Below, piece after piece: positions 46,642-54,938 of a stretch of 64,000 nt of DNA; position 1 is the stretch's first letter; every line of letters starts with the position of its first letter. The stretch is taken from NCBI RefSeq assembly GCF_024519725.1, contig NZ_JALJRK010000021.1:1-64000 (forward strand), in the 5' to 3' direction. Made by a program: the position numbers and the translations under genes. The notes beneath the pieces were generated by a model that was not told the origin of the DNA, searched no databases, and saw only the letters and a program-made list of their open reading frames with translations. The DNA is from Microvirga sp. Mcv34 (lineage in GTDB: Bacteria > Pseudomonadota > Alphaproteobacteria > Rhizobiales > Beijerinckiaceae).

Positions 46642-47520
46642 TTATTCGCCGTTGAGGCGCATCGGCCAGGGTTCCATGACCACCTGCGACAGCCCGCGCG
46701 CATGCAGCGCGGACCGCAAGGGGGCGCCGATTCCGGCCCCGTCGGTGAAGACCGCAATGGCCTCGTCGTCGTCGGCCTCGTGGCCGGGCACGGGTTCGCC
46801 GATGAGCTGGATCACCCGGCGGGCGATGGCCGGGGCCGGGTCGATCCAGGTGACCGGCCAGGGCGCCAGGGCCTGGAAGCGCGCGAGCAGCAGCGGATAA
46901 TGGGTGCAGCTCAGGGCCACCACGTCCGTCCTTCGACCTTCATCCTCCACGAAGCAGGGCAGAATCTCTTCCAGAAGGTCGTGATCCGGCACGGGGATGC
47001 CCGCGAGTTCAGCCTCCGCGAAGCCCGCAAGGCGCCGCGAGCCGACGAGATTGACCTTGCAGCCAGCCGCATAGGTATCGATGAGGTCGCGGGTGTAGTC
47101 CCGCGCCACGGTGCCGGGGGTGGCCAGGACGGAGATGGCCCCGGTCCGCGTCGTTCGGGCCGCCGGCTTAATCGCCGGAACGGTGCCGATGAAGGGAACA
47201 GAGAACCGCCGGCGCAGGTGAGGCAGGGCGACGGTGGAGGCCGTGTTGCAGGCGATCACCACGATGTCGGGATCGTGCAGGCCGATCAGCCGCTCCATCA
47301 CGGCGACGACACGCTCAGCCAGCACCGCCTCGCTTAAGCGCCCATAGGGAAATCCCGCATCGTCCGCCGCATAGACGTAGCGCGCATCCGGGCGGACCTT
47401 CAGAACCTCGGCAAAGACCGTGAGGCCGCCGAGCCCGGAATCGAAGACGAGGATGGTGGGGACGGGAGACGGCATGACGGCGGGATTATAGGTGACCCCC
47501 GCCAGAAGATCGACACGCAT
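46642..47520 (-). CDS. murI: Glutamate racemase
   Basis: A 292-residue enzyme that makes D-glutamate for peptidoglycan. The two catalytic cysteines lie in VVIACNTASTVALP and ALSCTHYPLLL; the opening ILVFDSGLGGLTVF is diagnostic. I start at ATG 47520, where AAGGG lies six bases upstream; ATG 47475, just before the conserved domain, is an alternative but lacks a ribosome site. It follows the exported hydrolase gene closely in the same direction. Confidence 0.93.
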   Translation of the reverse strand: MRVDLLAGVTYNPAVMPSPVPTILVFDSGLGGLTVFAEVLKVRPDARYVYAADDAGFPYGRLSEAVLAERVVAVMERLIGLHDPDIVVIACNTASTVALPHLRRRFSVPFIGTVPAIKPAARTTRTGAISVLATPGTVARDYTRDLIDTYAAGCKVNLVGSRRLAGFAEAELAGIPVPDHDLLEEILPCFVEDEGRRTDVVALSCTHYPLLLARFQALAPWPVTWIDPAPAIARRVIQLIGEPVPGHEADDDEAIAVFTDGAGIGAPLRSALHARGLSQVVMEPWPMRLNGE

Positions 47521-47529
47521 AACCAACCC

Positions 47530-48732
47530 TTACGAACGCGACTTGGTCAGAAAGTCTGATAATCCCTGTTTGGTTTCCGGAGGCGCCATGTTCAGCTTGC
47601 GGCGCGGCGCCGGCTCGTCCTTGCTTTCCGGCTTGGCCGCTTTCGGAACCTGCGCCGAGAGGCGCTTGACCGGCCAGCCATCGCTCCAGGTGCTCATGTC
47701 GACGAATTTGGGATCGCGCAGAAGGGCCGAGGCTTCCTTGCCGGCGAAGGCCGCCTCGGAAGCAAGGTCGAAGGTCTTCCAGAAGGCGAGGAAGTCCAGC
47801 GTATCGGTGGCGTTGGTGCCGAGTTGCTGGGTCAGGATGGTCTGCGGCCCGCTGAGGGACATGTCGGCGCTCCAGCGCCAGGTGTTCTTCTGCTTCGGAT
47901 CGCGCGGCGGATCGGGCGGCAGCTTGATGGCGGAGGCGTCGTACTCGGCCTTCGGCGAGCCAGGCGATGCGAGGGTCGCCGTCAGGGCCGGATAGCCATG
48001 GTCGTCCGACGCGGCGCGCATGAACAGCTTGCGGGACGAGGGAACGGCGCTGGCCTGCTCGAGCAGCAGGCGAGACGCGCGATCGCTCGGCACATAATCC
48101 CTGTCGCCGCTCATGGTGATGATCATGGTGTCTGGATTGACCGCCGAGAGATCGCGCAGGAGGATACCGCGTTCCTTCTCGTTCGAGGCGATGCCACCCG
48201 CCATCAGGCCGAAGACCAGCTTCGGCGCCGGAACCTTTCCGGAACTCACTCCGGCAGCGAGGTTGAGCGCGATGGGCACGCCCGCCGAGTGGCCGATGAA
48301 GGCAACCCTCTTCGTGTCGGGCCTGGCCTTCGGGTCGTCCGCCAGCTCAGCGAGAGCGCTCTGGATCAGGTCCTCGGACAGATTGGAGGCGTCGGCGGGC
48401 CGGGAACGGTTCACCTCCTGGAAGCGGGGGAAGAGCACGAGATTGCCCTTGCGGGCCAGGTGCTCGATCCAGCCGCCGTAGAGACCCGGGTTCACGGCTC
48501 CCCAGGAATGCAGGAACACCACCACGGGGCGGGGTTGCGAGGGCTCGTCGTTTCCATGGAACACGAAGGTCCCGCTGCTCGCGGTGCCGAGTGCCCGCTT
48601 GACAACCTCAGACGCCGGGTATTCGCGCCCGCCAGGCCCCTGCGCGGGCTGTTGCGGCGGCGTCGCCGCGTGAGCCGCCGGGGCTACGAGGGAGGCGCCA
48701 AGGAGCAGAACAGGCAGCAGGAAGCGGCGCAT
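47530..48732 (-). CDS. Exported alpha/beta hydrolase
   Basis: A 400-residue protein with a signal peptide (MRRFLLPVLLLGASLVAPAAHA) and an alpha/beta hydrolase core. The oxyanion region is VVFLHSWGAVNPGLYG, the nucleophile Ser is in VAFIGHSAGVPIAL, an acidic residue is in SGDRDYVPSD, and a candidate His is in SDDHGYPAL. This resembles dienelactone-hydrolase or PET-hydrolase-like exported esterases, but the substrate is unknown. The charged, Lys/Pro-rich C-terminal tail is unusual. It overlaps nothing and is ten bases before murI. Confidence 0.75.
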   Translation of the reverse strand: MRRFLLPVLLLGASLVAPAAHAATPPQQPAQGPGGREYPASEVVKRALGTASSGTFVFHGNDEPSQPRPVVVFLHSWGAVNPGLYGGWIEHLARKGNLVLFPRFQEVNRSRPADASNLSEDLIQSALAELADDPKARPDTKRVAFIGHSAGVPIALNLAAGVSSGKVPAPKLVFGLMAGGIASNEKERGILLRDLSAVNPDTMIITMSGDRDYVPSDRASRLLLEQASAVPSSRKLFMRAASDDHGYPALTATLASPGSPKAEYDASAIKLPPDPPRDPKQKNTWRWSADMSLSGPQTILTQQLGTNATDTLDFLAFWKTFDLASEAAFAGKEASALLRDPKFVDMSTWSDGWPVKRLSAQVPKAAKPESKDEPAPRRKLNMAPPETKQGLSDFLTKSRS

Positions 48733-48797
48733 CGTCGTCTCGAACTCTTTTCACAACCGGCCAGATAGGGCCTAATCGTTATAAGGCCACGATTAGA

Positions 48798-49532
48798 TTA
48801 AGGTTTTCTCAATCGTCTGCCTTCCGCAAGGGCTCGAATCGCCCCGCGCAGGGTGCGCACCTCCTGCTCGGTCATTTCGAGCCGGTGGAAGATGTCCCGC
48901 ATGTTGCGGGTCATGGTCGGCTTCTTGTCCTCAGGGTAGAAGTTCACCGCCTCGAGCTCGGTCTCGATATAGTCGAAGAACGACGTCACCATCTCGCGCG
49001 GCGCCGGGGGCGATTGCCGTCCGCCCTCGAAGGGCAGCGCGCCGCCGGTGGCGAGCTTGTACCATTCGTACGAGACCAGCAGGACGGCCTGCGCGAGGTT
49101 GAGCGAGGAGAATTTCGGGTCGACCGGGAAGGTGATGATGGCATCCGCCAGGGACACCTCGTCGTTCTCCAGCCCCGTTCGCTCCCGCCCGAACAGGATG
49201 CCGATCCCCTGCCCGGCCCCAAGGCGCCCCTGCGCCTCCTTCATGGCGTCGTCGGGCGCGAAGACCCGCTTCATCTGCCCCCGCTCCCGGGCCGTGGTGG
49301 CGAAGACGAAGTTCAGGTCCGCGATGGCCTCGCGGACCGTATCGTAAAGCGTCGCCCCTTCCAGCACATGGGTCGCGCCCGAGGCCGCCGAATGCGCACC
49401 CTTCTTGGGCCAGCCGTTGCGCGGGGACACAAGGCGCAGGTCCGACAGACCGAAATTGGCCATGGCCCTGGCCACCATGCCGATGTTCTCGGCCAGTTGG
49501 GGTTCCACGAGGATGATGATCGGGCGGGTCAT
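48798..49532 (-). CDS. trmJ: tRNA/rRNA methyltransferase, TrmJ (SPOUT) type
   Basis: A 244-residue SPOUT-fold methyltransferase. It opens with IIILVEPQLAENIGMVARAMANFGLSDLRLVSPRNGWP and has the SAM-knot region GIGILFGRERTGLENDEV followed by FPVDPKFSSLNLAQAVLLVSYE. TrmJ 2'-O-methylates position 32 of tRNA in E. coli. Its C-terminal extension (FFDYIETELEAVNFYPEDKKPTM) is the usual one. The exact nucleotide target is inferred. Confidence 0.9.
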   Translation of the reverse strand: MTRPIIILVEPQLAENIGMVARAMANFGLSDLRLVSPRNGWPKKGAHSAASGATHVLEGATLYDTVREAIADLNFVFATTARERGQMKRVFAPDDAMKEAQGRLGAGQGIGILFGRERTGLENDEVSLADAIITFPVDPKFSSLNLAQAVLLVSYEWYKLATGGALPFEGGRQSPPAPREMVTSFFDYIETELEAVNFYPEDKKPTMTRNMRDIFHRLEMTEQEVRTLRGAIRALAEGRRLRKP

Positions 49533-49639
49533 GGCGGCTTGGTCCGCTTGGATGAAGGATCGCCTCCCATACCGCCAAAACCGGTGCCGCGACTAGGTCT
49601 ATCGAGAAGTCCTGCGGCTCTCGGACACCTCATGAAAAA

Positions 49640-49665
49640 GCCTCTCCGGGAAAGCCCGGAGAGGC
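49640..49665 (-). terminator. Intrinsic terminator of the small lipoprotein gene
   Basis: On the minus strand GCCTCTCCGGG, loop CTTT, CCCGGAGAGGC and then TTTTTC. It lies about 33 bases past the stop of the gene at 49698. Confidence 0.85.
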
Positions 49666-49697
49666 CCTGCGGCACCCCCTGGTTACGGCCCCGCCGC

Positions 49698-49985
49698 TTA
49701 CCAGCAGCCCCAGCCGCAATGGTAGTACGGGCGTGCCGAAGCAGCGCCCAGAGCCGCGCCCCCGACGACGCCGACCGCCGTGCCGACGGCCACCTGACTG
49801 GCGGCCGCGTTCGATTGCGCGACGTTGTTGCGGTAATTCGCGTTGCGGCAACGTTCGAAGGTCTTCGTGCCGGGCTTCAGGCCGGATTCCATGCAGACTG
49901 AATCGGCATTGGCCATGGACTGCTCGGCCGTCTGGCAGCCCGCCAGAACCAGGGCCGCAGTTCCAAGAATGATAGCAAGACGCAT
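49698..49985 (-). CDS. Small lipoprotein with glycine-rich segment
   Basis: A 95-residue lipoprotein. The signal MRLAIILGTAALVLAGC has a lipobox with Cys17. The middle holds cysteines (SVCMESG, ERCRNANYR), then a glycine- and alanine-rich hydrophobic stretch (VAVGTAVGVVGGAALGAASA) of the glycine-zipper kind, and a Trp/Cys end (YYHCGWGCW). ATG 49985 follows GGGGAGC. Function is unknown; it likely sits in the outer membrane. Confidence 0.8.
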   Translation of the reverse strand: MRLAIILGTAALVLAGCQTAEQSMANADSVCMESGLKPGTKTFERCRNANYRNNVAQSNAAASQVAVGTAVGVVGGAALGAASARPYYHCGWGCW

Positions 49986-50245
49986 GTCAGCTCCCCATGA
50001 TGTGTTCGCGTCCAAGGAATCAATGAAATGTTATCACCATAACAAGCTCGTGCGAGACATGATCGTGGAATAACGTCCTCGGACCGGAGGCATCTGAACT
50101 ACGGACAGGCTTGGCTTTCCGTGCGGCAGCACACGCGGCGTGGCAAGTTTTCTCAACATGGGAACCGACACGCACCAAATTCTCTTATTTCCTGTCGTTC
50201 GGACGTCACAACATCACGACGAACCGCGGCTGTCTGGAGTACCGA

Positions 50246-50629
50246 GTGCCCTTGTTGCGCTCCCTTTCGGCGAGTTTCTGCCTGATTCCCTTCCTCTTGA
50301 GCCCTGCGCTTGCGGGCCCCGCGGCTGTCCCGGTCAGACCGGCAGCGCCGCTGTTCCACGGCAACTGGTGCGGCGCGGGCGATGCGAACCGGGCCGCTCC
50401 CATCGATGCCCTGGACGCCGCCTGCCGGGCTCACGATCTCTGCTACGAGAAGCTCGGGCGCAGCGCCTGCGAATGCGACCGGGCCATCCTCAGGGCAACG
50501 GCTTCCCTCGTCAGAAGTCCGAAAGTCGCCGAGACGATCCGGAGCAAGGCGGCGACCGTGAATTCGCTGTTCAGCGCGGCCCTGTGCACCGAGACCCCGA
50601 AATTGCGCTCGCAGGCGGGAAAGCGCTGA
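50246..50629 (+). CDS. Secreted phospholipase A2-like protein
   Basis: A 127-residue exported protein. A signal peptide ends at ALA-GPAAV (about residue 23). The mature part has the phospholipase A2 pattern: Ca-loop-like NWCGAGD (40-46), then DALDAACRAHDLCYE (54-68) with the catalytic-type His63-Asp64 pair between cysteines. It is close to the short PLA2 family seen in bacteria and fungi. The best start is GTG 50246, six bases after GGAG; no ATG start fits. It lies upstream of icd but has its own setting. Confidence 0.78.
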   Translation: MPLLRSLSASFCLIPFLLSPALAGPAAVPVRPAAPLFHGNWCGAGDANRAAPIDALDAACRAHDLCYEKLGRSACECDRAILRATASLVRSPKVAETIRSKAATVNSLFSAALCTETPKLRSQAGKR

Positions 50630-50739
50630 ATTCCTAACCCGCCCCCACCTTCCCCCCCGGCTCTAACCGCGCTATAGCCCCCGCAACCATCCTGCCGCAC
50701 GGCAGGACCGTTCCAGCCCAAAAAGCGCAAGGTGAGATC

Positions 50740-51954
50740 ATGGCGAAGATCAAGGTTGCCAATCCGGTCGTCGAACTCGACGGCGACGAGATGACCCGCA
50801 TTATCTGGCACTTCATCAAAGAGAAGCTGATCCACCCCTATCTCGACATCGACCTGAAGTACTACGACCTGGGCGTCGAGCACCGCGACGCCACCAACGA
50901 CAAGGTCACCGTCGAGGCCGCCGAGGCGATCAAGAAGTACGGCGTCGGCGTGAAATGCGCCACCATCACGCCGGACGAGGCCCGCGTGAAGGAGTTCAAT
51001 CTCAAGGAAATGTGGAAGTCGCCCAACGGCACGATCCGCAACATCTTGGGCGGCGTGATCTTCCGCGAGCCCATCATCTGCAAGAACGTTCCGCGCCTCG
51101 TGCCCGGCTGGACCCAGCCGATCATCGTCGGCCGTCACGCCTTCGGCGACCAGTACCGCGCCACGGATTTCAAGGTGCCCGGCAAGGGCCGCATGACGAT
51201 CAAGTTCGAGGGCGAGGACGGCACGGTCATCGAGAAGGAAGTGTTCAAGTTCCCGGGCGCCGGCGTCGCCATGGCGATGTACAACCTGGATGACTCGATC
51301 CGCGAGTTCGCCCGCGCGTCCATGAACTACGGCCTGATGCGCAAGTACCCGGTCTATCTCTCCACGAAGAACACCATCCTCAAGGCCTATGACGGCCGCT
51401 TCAAGGATATCTTCGAGGAAGTCTACCAGAACGAGTTCAAGGCGAAGTTCGACGCCGCCGGCATCACCTACGAGCACCGCCTAATCGACGACATGGTGGC
51501 CTCGGCCCTCAAGTGGTCGGGCGGCTATGTGTGGGCGTGCAAGAACTACGACGGCGACGTGCAGTCCGACACGGTCGCGCAGGGCTTCGGCTCGCTCGGC
51601 CTGATGACCTCCGTGCTGATGACGCCGGACGGCCAGACGGTGGAAGCGGAAGCTGCCCACGGCACCGTGACCCGCCACTACCGCGAGCACCAGAAGGGCA
51701 AGGAGACCTCGACGAACTCGATCGCGTCGATCTTCGCCTGGACCCGCGGCCTCGCGCATCGCGCCAAGCTCGACGACAACGCCGATCTCGCCCGCTTCGC
51801 CTCGACTCTCGAGAAGGTTTGCGTGGACACGGTGGAAGCCGGCTTCATGACCAAGGACCTCGCCCTCCTGGTCGGTGCCGAGCAGAAATGGCTCTCCACC
51901 ACCGGCTTCCTCGACAAAATCGACGAGAACCTCAAGAAGGCGATGGCGGCGTAA
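50740..51954 (+). CDS. icd: NADP-dependent isocitrate dehydrogenase
   Basis: A 404-residue TCA-cycle enzyme of the homodimeric type found in alphaproteobacteria and eukaryotes. Family blocks are [19 protein letters not shown] at the start, the substrate-binding [19 protein letters not shown], the metal region [25 protein letters not shown] and [14 protein letters not shown] near the NADP site. It is close to alaS and recA, as in other Hyphomicrobiales. Confidence 0.96.
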   Translation: MAKIKVANPVVELDGDEMTRIIWHFIKEKLIHPYLDIDLKYYDLGVEHRDATNDKVTVEAAEAIKKYGVGVKCATITPDEARVKEFNLKEMWKSPNGTIRNILGGVIFREPIICKNVPRLVPGWTQPIIVGRHAFGDQYRATDFKVPGKGRMTIKFEGEDGTVIEKEVFKFPGAGVAMAMYNLDDSIREFARASMNYGLMRKYPVYLSTKNTILKAYDGRFKDIFEEVYQNEFKAKFDAAGITYEHRLIDDMVASALKWSGGYVWACKNYDGDVQSDTVAQGFGSLGLMTSVLMTPDGQTVEAEAAHGTVTRHYREHQKGKETSTNSIASIFAWTRGLAHRAKLDDNADLARFASTLEKVCVDTVEAGFMTKDLALLVGAEQKWLSTTGFLDKIDENLKKAMAA

Positions 51955-51967
51955 AGCCCGTTCGCCC

Positions 51968-51997
51968 GTCATGGCCGGGCCTTGTCCCGGCCATGAC
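51968..51997. repeat. Dispersed palindromic intergenic repeat
   Basis: GTCATGGCCGGG (51968-51979) pairs perfectly with CCCGGCCATGAC (51986-51997), the same core as the copy at 29211-29241. Confidence 0.8.
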
Positions 51998-52022
51998 GAA
52001 TGGAAGACAGCGACCGACCCAC

Positions 52023-52049
52023 AGCCCGGCTTCATGCCGGGCTTTTTTG
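52023..52049 (+). terminator. Intrinsic terminator after icd
   Basis: AGCCCGGC (52023-52030), loop TTCAT, GCCGGGCT (52036-52043) and then TTTTT. It closes the icd transcript 70 bases past the stop. Confidence 0.9.
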
Positions 52050-52133
52050 TTGCACGGGTCGCCGCAGCAAGCTTGACAATGTTGCTACTTTGTTCTGAGA
52101 ATATATAGATATTTAAGAACTTATGGATAGTTT

Positions 52134-52874
52134 ATGTCCTTATCACCTTCCTCTCACCGCGAATTGCTCGGCGCCCGAAGAGCCCTCTCCATCGCGCAGC
52201 TAGAACCCCGGAGCCTGCGCATCGCACTCGCACTCAAGCGCTTCAACCCGAACCAGCCTCGCGTTCCGGCTGGAAGTCCCAACGGTGGACGATGGGTGGG
52301 AGAAGGTGGGAGTGGGGACGAAGCCCGTGTCGAGACCGTAAATTGGCCTGCCCGTCGAAGTGGAGGAATCCGCACCGTTCGCGGGCGGACCTACGAAACC
52401 TCTCCCACTCAGGAAACACTTCTTGCAGCGACGGAGGCGCGTGCAACGGCGCTCGTGCGCGAAGTGCAGCGCCGCGATCCGAACTGGAAGCCACGGCCTA
52501 ACCTCTACGAAGGCGTCGAAGGCGAAATCCTGGCCCATCAGGCCACCGCCCTGCAAGCCACCGCGCGCCTGCGGGAATTGAGGGCACAGGAGCCTGTTTG
52601 CCGACCGATAGGGGACGCCCCGCCGCTTTCACGCGGAGGCTCGTCGGATGGCATTTACACCATTCCGACATCAGTATTCAGAGAAATGCTGATAACAGTA
52701 ACACCTGGTTCGCAGATTATTACGTCTCCCGTCGGCTACCGAGGCCAATGGTATCAGCAGCCAGACGGCTCCGTTTTCGGCATTCGATGGAGCGAGCGAT
52801 ATGGCGTAACGCTCGACGTCATCCGGAGCAATAATCCCCTCGTCCCAAATGGATACAAGGTGCATCAGAAATGA
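52134..52874 (+). CDS. Candidate toxin with FNPNQPRVPAG-type linker motif
   Basis: A 246-residue protein. Residues 37-54 carry FNPNQPRVPAGSPNGGRW, a motif I recall from many rhizobial proteins of the polymorphic-toxin or phage-associated kind. The middle is helical; the last 80 residues form a separate domain (DGIYTIPTSVF, then GQWYQQPDGSVFGIRWSERYGVTLDVI), as in small nuclease-type toxin tips. No signal peptide is present. Its stop overlaps the next gene (ATGA), whose product has the look of an immunity protein. The AT-rich stretch just upstream (52080-52130) likely holds the promoter. The toxin call is an inference. Confidence 0.5.
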   Translation: MSLSPSSHRELLGARRALSIAQLEPRSLRIALALKRFNPNQPRVPAGSPNGGRWVGEGGSGDEARVETVNWPARRSGGIRTVRGRTYETSPTQETLLAATEARATALVREVQRRDPNWKPRPNLYEGVEGEILAHQATALQATARLRELRAQEPVCRPIGDAPPLSRGGSSDGIYTIPTSVFREMLITVTPGSQIITSPVGYRGQWYQQPDGSVFGIRWSERYGVTLDVIRSNNPLVPNGYKVHQK

Positions 52875-53254
52875 CCGAAGAGCCGAAGCATTGGTATTAT
52901 GGGACCCCAATGAGCGAACACATCAAGCGGGTCGCCGACGAACTGCCGATTGATGCCGTGGGCCTGTGGCAGATCGTGCCTGGAGGTCGCCAAGGATTTA
53001 AACTCGAAGGCGATGCGCTAATCGATTTCGTGCGCCGCTGCATCGCCGAACTTCTCTCGCGCGGCGCCGTGCCGGTGGTAGGCGGCGGACTTGACGGCGA
53101 GCACGAGTGGATCGTGCAGCGGCAATACGGCTCTACCGCCGAAGATATCATTGGCAACGTCGTGCGCGAGTGGCTGGCGAACGGTGCCAAGGACGAGGAT
53201 CCCGGTGGATTATGGTTTGCCTTGCGGGAGTATGCTTGGACGCCGCCGTCGTAA
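52871..53254 (+). CDS. Candidate immunity protein for the preceding toxin
   Basis: A 127-residue acidic soluble protein whose ATG overlaps the stop of the candidate toxin by four bases. The start (EEPKHWYYGTPMSEHIKRVADEL) is followed by an alpha/beta body ending in LWFALREYAW. Size, charge and coupling fit an immunity protein. I do not recognise the family, so it might also be an unrelated hypothetical. Confidence 0.5.
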   Translation: MTEEPKHWYYGTPMSEHIKRVADELPIDAVGLWQIVPGGRQGFKLEGDALIDFVRRCIAELLSRGAVPVVGGGLDGEHEWIVQRQYGSTAEDIIGNVVREWLANGAKDEDPGGLWFALREYAWTPPS

Positions 53255-53277
53255 CTTCTTGGAGGAGGAAGAAGATC

Positions 53278-53739
53278 ATGGCAGACTTAAAACCCACGCT
53301 GACCGGCGGCTGCCAATGCGGCGCGGTCCGCTACGCGCTATTGTCTGAGCCGACGCATGCCAGCATCTGCCATTGCCGCATGTGCCAGAAGGCTTTCGGC
53401 AATTACTTCGCTCCGCTCACCGGCGTTCCGCGCAGCGACCTGGTCTGGACGACGGGGCAGCCCGGCATCTTCAAGAGCTCGGAGGCCGTGGAACGGGGCT
53501 TCTGCCGCGACTGCGGCACGCCGCTGACCTTCTCCTATGTGGAGCAGGATCGCATCACCGTGTCGATCGGCAGCCTCGACGAGCCGGGTCGGGTCACGCC
53601 GGAGATCCAGTACGGCCTCGAGAGCAAACTCCGCGCGTTTGAGATGCTGCACACCCTGCCCGGCGAGCGGACCGAGGATTATGCGAGCCCGGAGGATTTG
53701 AAGAAAATGGCCTCACGCCAGCATCCCGACCACGATTGA
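53278..53739 (+). CDS. GFA/CENP-V fold zinc protein
   Basis: A 153-residue protein of the glutathione-dependent formaldehyde-activating family. Zinc-binding cysteines appear in the family order: GGCQCGAVRY, then CHCRMCQKAFG, then GFCRDCGTPLTFSY. Such proteins are often named S-(hydroxymethyl)glutathione synthase, though real activity is doubtful for most. The start at ATG 53278 follows GGAGGAGG. Its stop is 18 bases from the convergent channel gene. Confidence 0.88.
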   Translation: MADLKPTLTGGCQCGAVRYALLSEPTHASICHCRMCQKAFGNYFAPLTGVPRSDLVWTTGQPGIFKSSEAVERGFCRDCGTPLTFSYVEQDRITVSIGSLDEPGRVTPEIQYGLESKLRAFEMLHTLPGERTEDYASPEDLKKMASRQHPDHD

Positions 53740-53756
53740 GACCGCCGAGGGCTTTG

Positions 53757-54938
53757 CTACGAGATCTTCTTCGCTCCACGAGCTTGAGCCACCTTGTGGA
53801 GGTGCGCCGCGATGGACGGGTTCGCCTCCAGGAGCTCATGAAGGTCGTCGGCATCGAGAACGAGCAGCCGGCAATGGGTCGATGCCTTCACGGTGGCGGA
53901 GCGGCGCCGTCGCCTGAGAATCGCCATCTCGCCGAAGAAGTCGCCCGGCCCGAGCCTCACATGCTCGCCCGGCAGCACCACCTCCACGTCACCGGAGGCG
54001 ATCAGGTACATCGAATGGGCCTCGTCGCCCTTGCGGACGATCACCTCCCCCGGCGTGCAGCTGCGGGAGCGGAGGCATTGCATCACCGTGCCGATCTCGT
54101 GGGCGTCGAGATCGGCGAAGAGCGGCACGCGGGCCACCATGCTCCAGGTCACCACGAAGTCCCGGCGGTGGATCTCCCGCGAGAAGGCGCTCGCAACGAT
54201 GCCGACCGGCAGAGCCAGCATGATGAGCCCCATGACGGCGGTCACGGCCGCGATCACCCGCCCGACCGGCGTCACGGGAACCGCGTCGCCGTAGCCCACC
54301 GTGGTCAGGGTGACGATGGCCCAGTACATCGCCTCCGGGATCGTGCCGAACTTGTCGGGCTGCACCTCCCGCTCGGCGAGGTTCATGGCCGAGGCGGCGA
54401 GGAGCATGGCGCCGATGAGGATGACCCCGCAGGCGACCAGCGCCCGCCGTTCCGCGTAGATGGCTTCGGCGAGGCTCGCGAGACCTGGCGAATAGCGCGC
54501 GAGCTTAAAGAAGCGGAACAGCCGCAGCAGCAGGAGGGTGCGCAGGCTCTCGACGTCCCAATAGGCCAGATAGAAGGGCAGGATCGCCAGCAGGTCGACG
54601 ATGGATTGCGGATGCAGCGCCCATCGCAGGCGCGCCCGCCAGGGACGCATGTGCTGGAACGGCGGGTCCTCCGGCGCACACCAGAGGCGCGCCATGTATT
54701 CCACGGTGAAGATGAACCCGCTGACGATCTCAATGGCGAAGAAGAGTGGGCCGTAGCCCTGCCGGATCGACGGGACGCTCTCCAGGACCACGGCCGCGAC
54801 ATTCACGGCGATCAGGAGGATCAGTCCGAAATGAACAGCGCGAACGACGGAGTCGCTCGCGCTGCTGCGTTCGAGGATTTCGTAGATCCTGCGCCGCGCT
54901 GGGTGTGAATGAACCCTCGCCACGGCGCCTGGCCTCAT
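53757..54938 (-). CDS. Cyclic-nucleotide-gated potassium channel (MloK1-type)
   Basis: A 393-residue six-segment channel. The voltage-sensor-like region ends in an Arg-rich segment 4 ([15 protein letters not shown]). The pore has the selectivity filter TTVGYGD at 212-218. A cyclic-nucleotide-binding domain (about 270-385) has the phosphate-binding cassette [19 protein letters not shown] with the cyclic-nucleotide Arg near 347. This is the layout of MloK1 from Mesorhizobium. It begins in a four-base overlap with the alaS stop, so it is translated after alaS. Confidence 0.9.
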   Translation of the reverse strand: MRPGAVARVHSHPARRRIYEILERSSASDSVVRAVHFGLILLIAVNVAAVVLESVPSIRQGYGPLFFAIEIVSGFIFTVEYMARLWCAPEDPPFQHMRPWRARLRWALHPQSIVDLLAILPFYLAYWDVESLRTLLLLRLFRFFKLARYSPGLASLAEAIYAERRALVACGVILIGAMLLAASAMNLAEREVQPDKFGTIPEAMYWAIVTLTTVGYGDAVPVTPVGRVIAAVTAVMGLIMLALPVGIVASAFSREIHRRDFVVTWSMVARVPLFADLDAHEIGTVMQCLRSRSCTPGEVIVRKGDEAHSMYLIASGDVEVVLPGEHVRLGPGDFFGEMAILRRRRRSATVKASTHCRLLVLDADDLHELLEANPSIAAHLHKVAQARGAKKIS

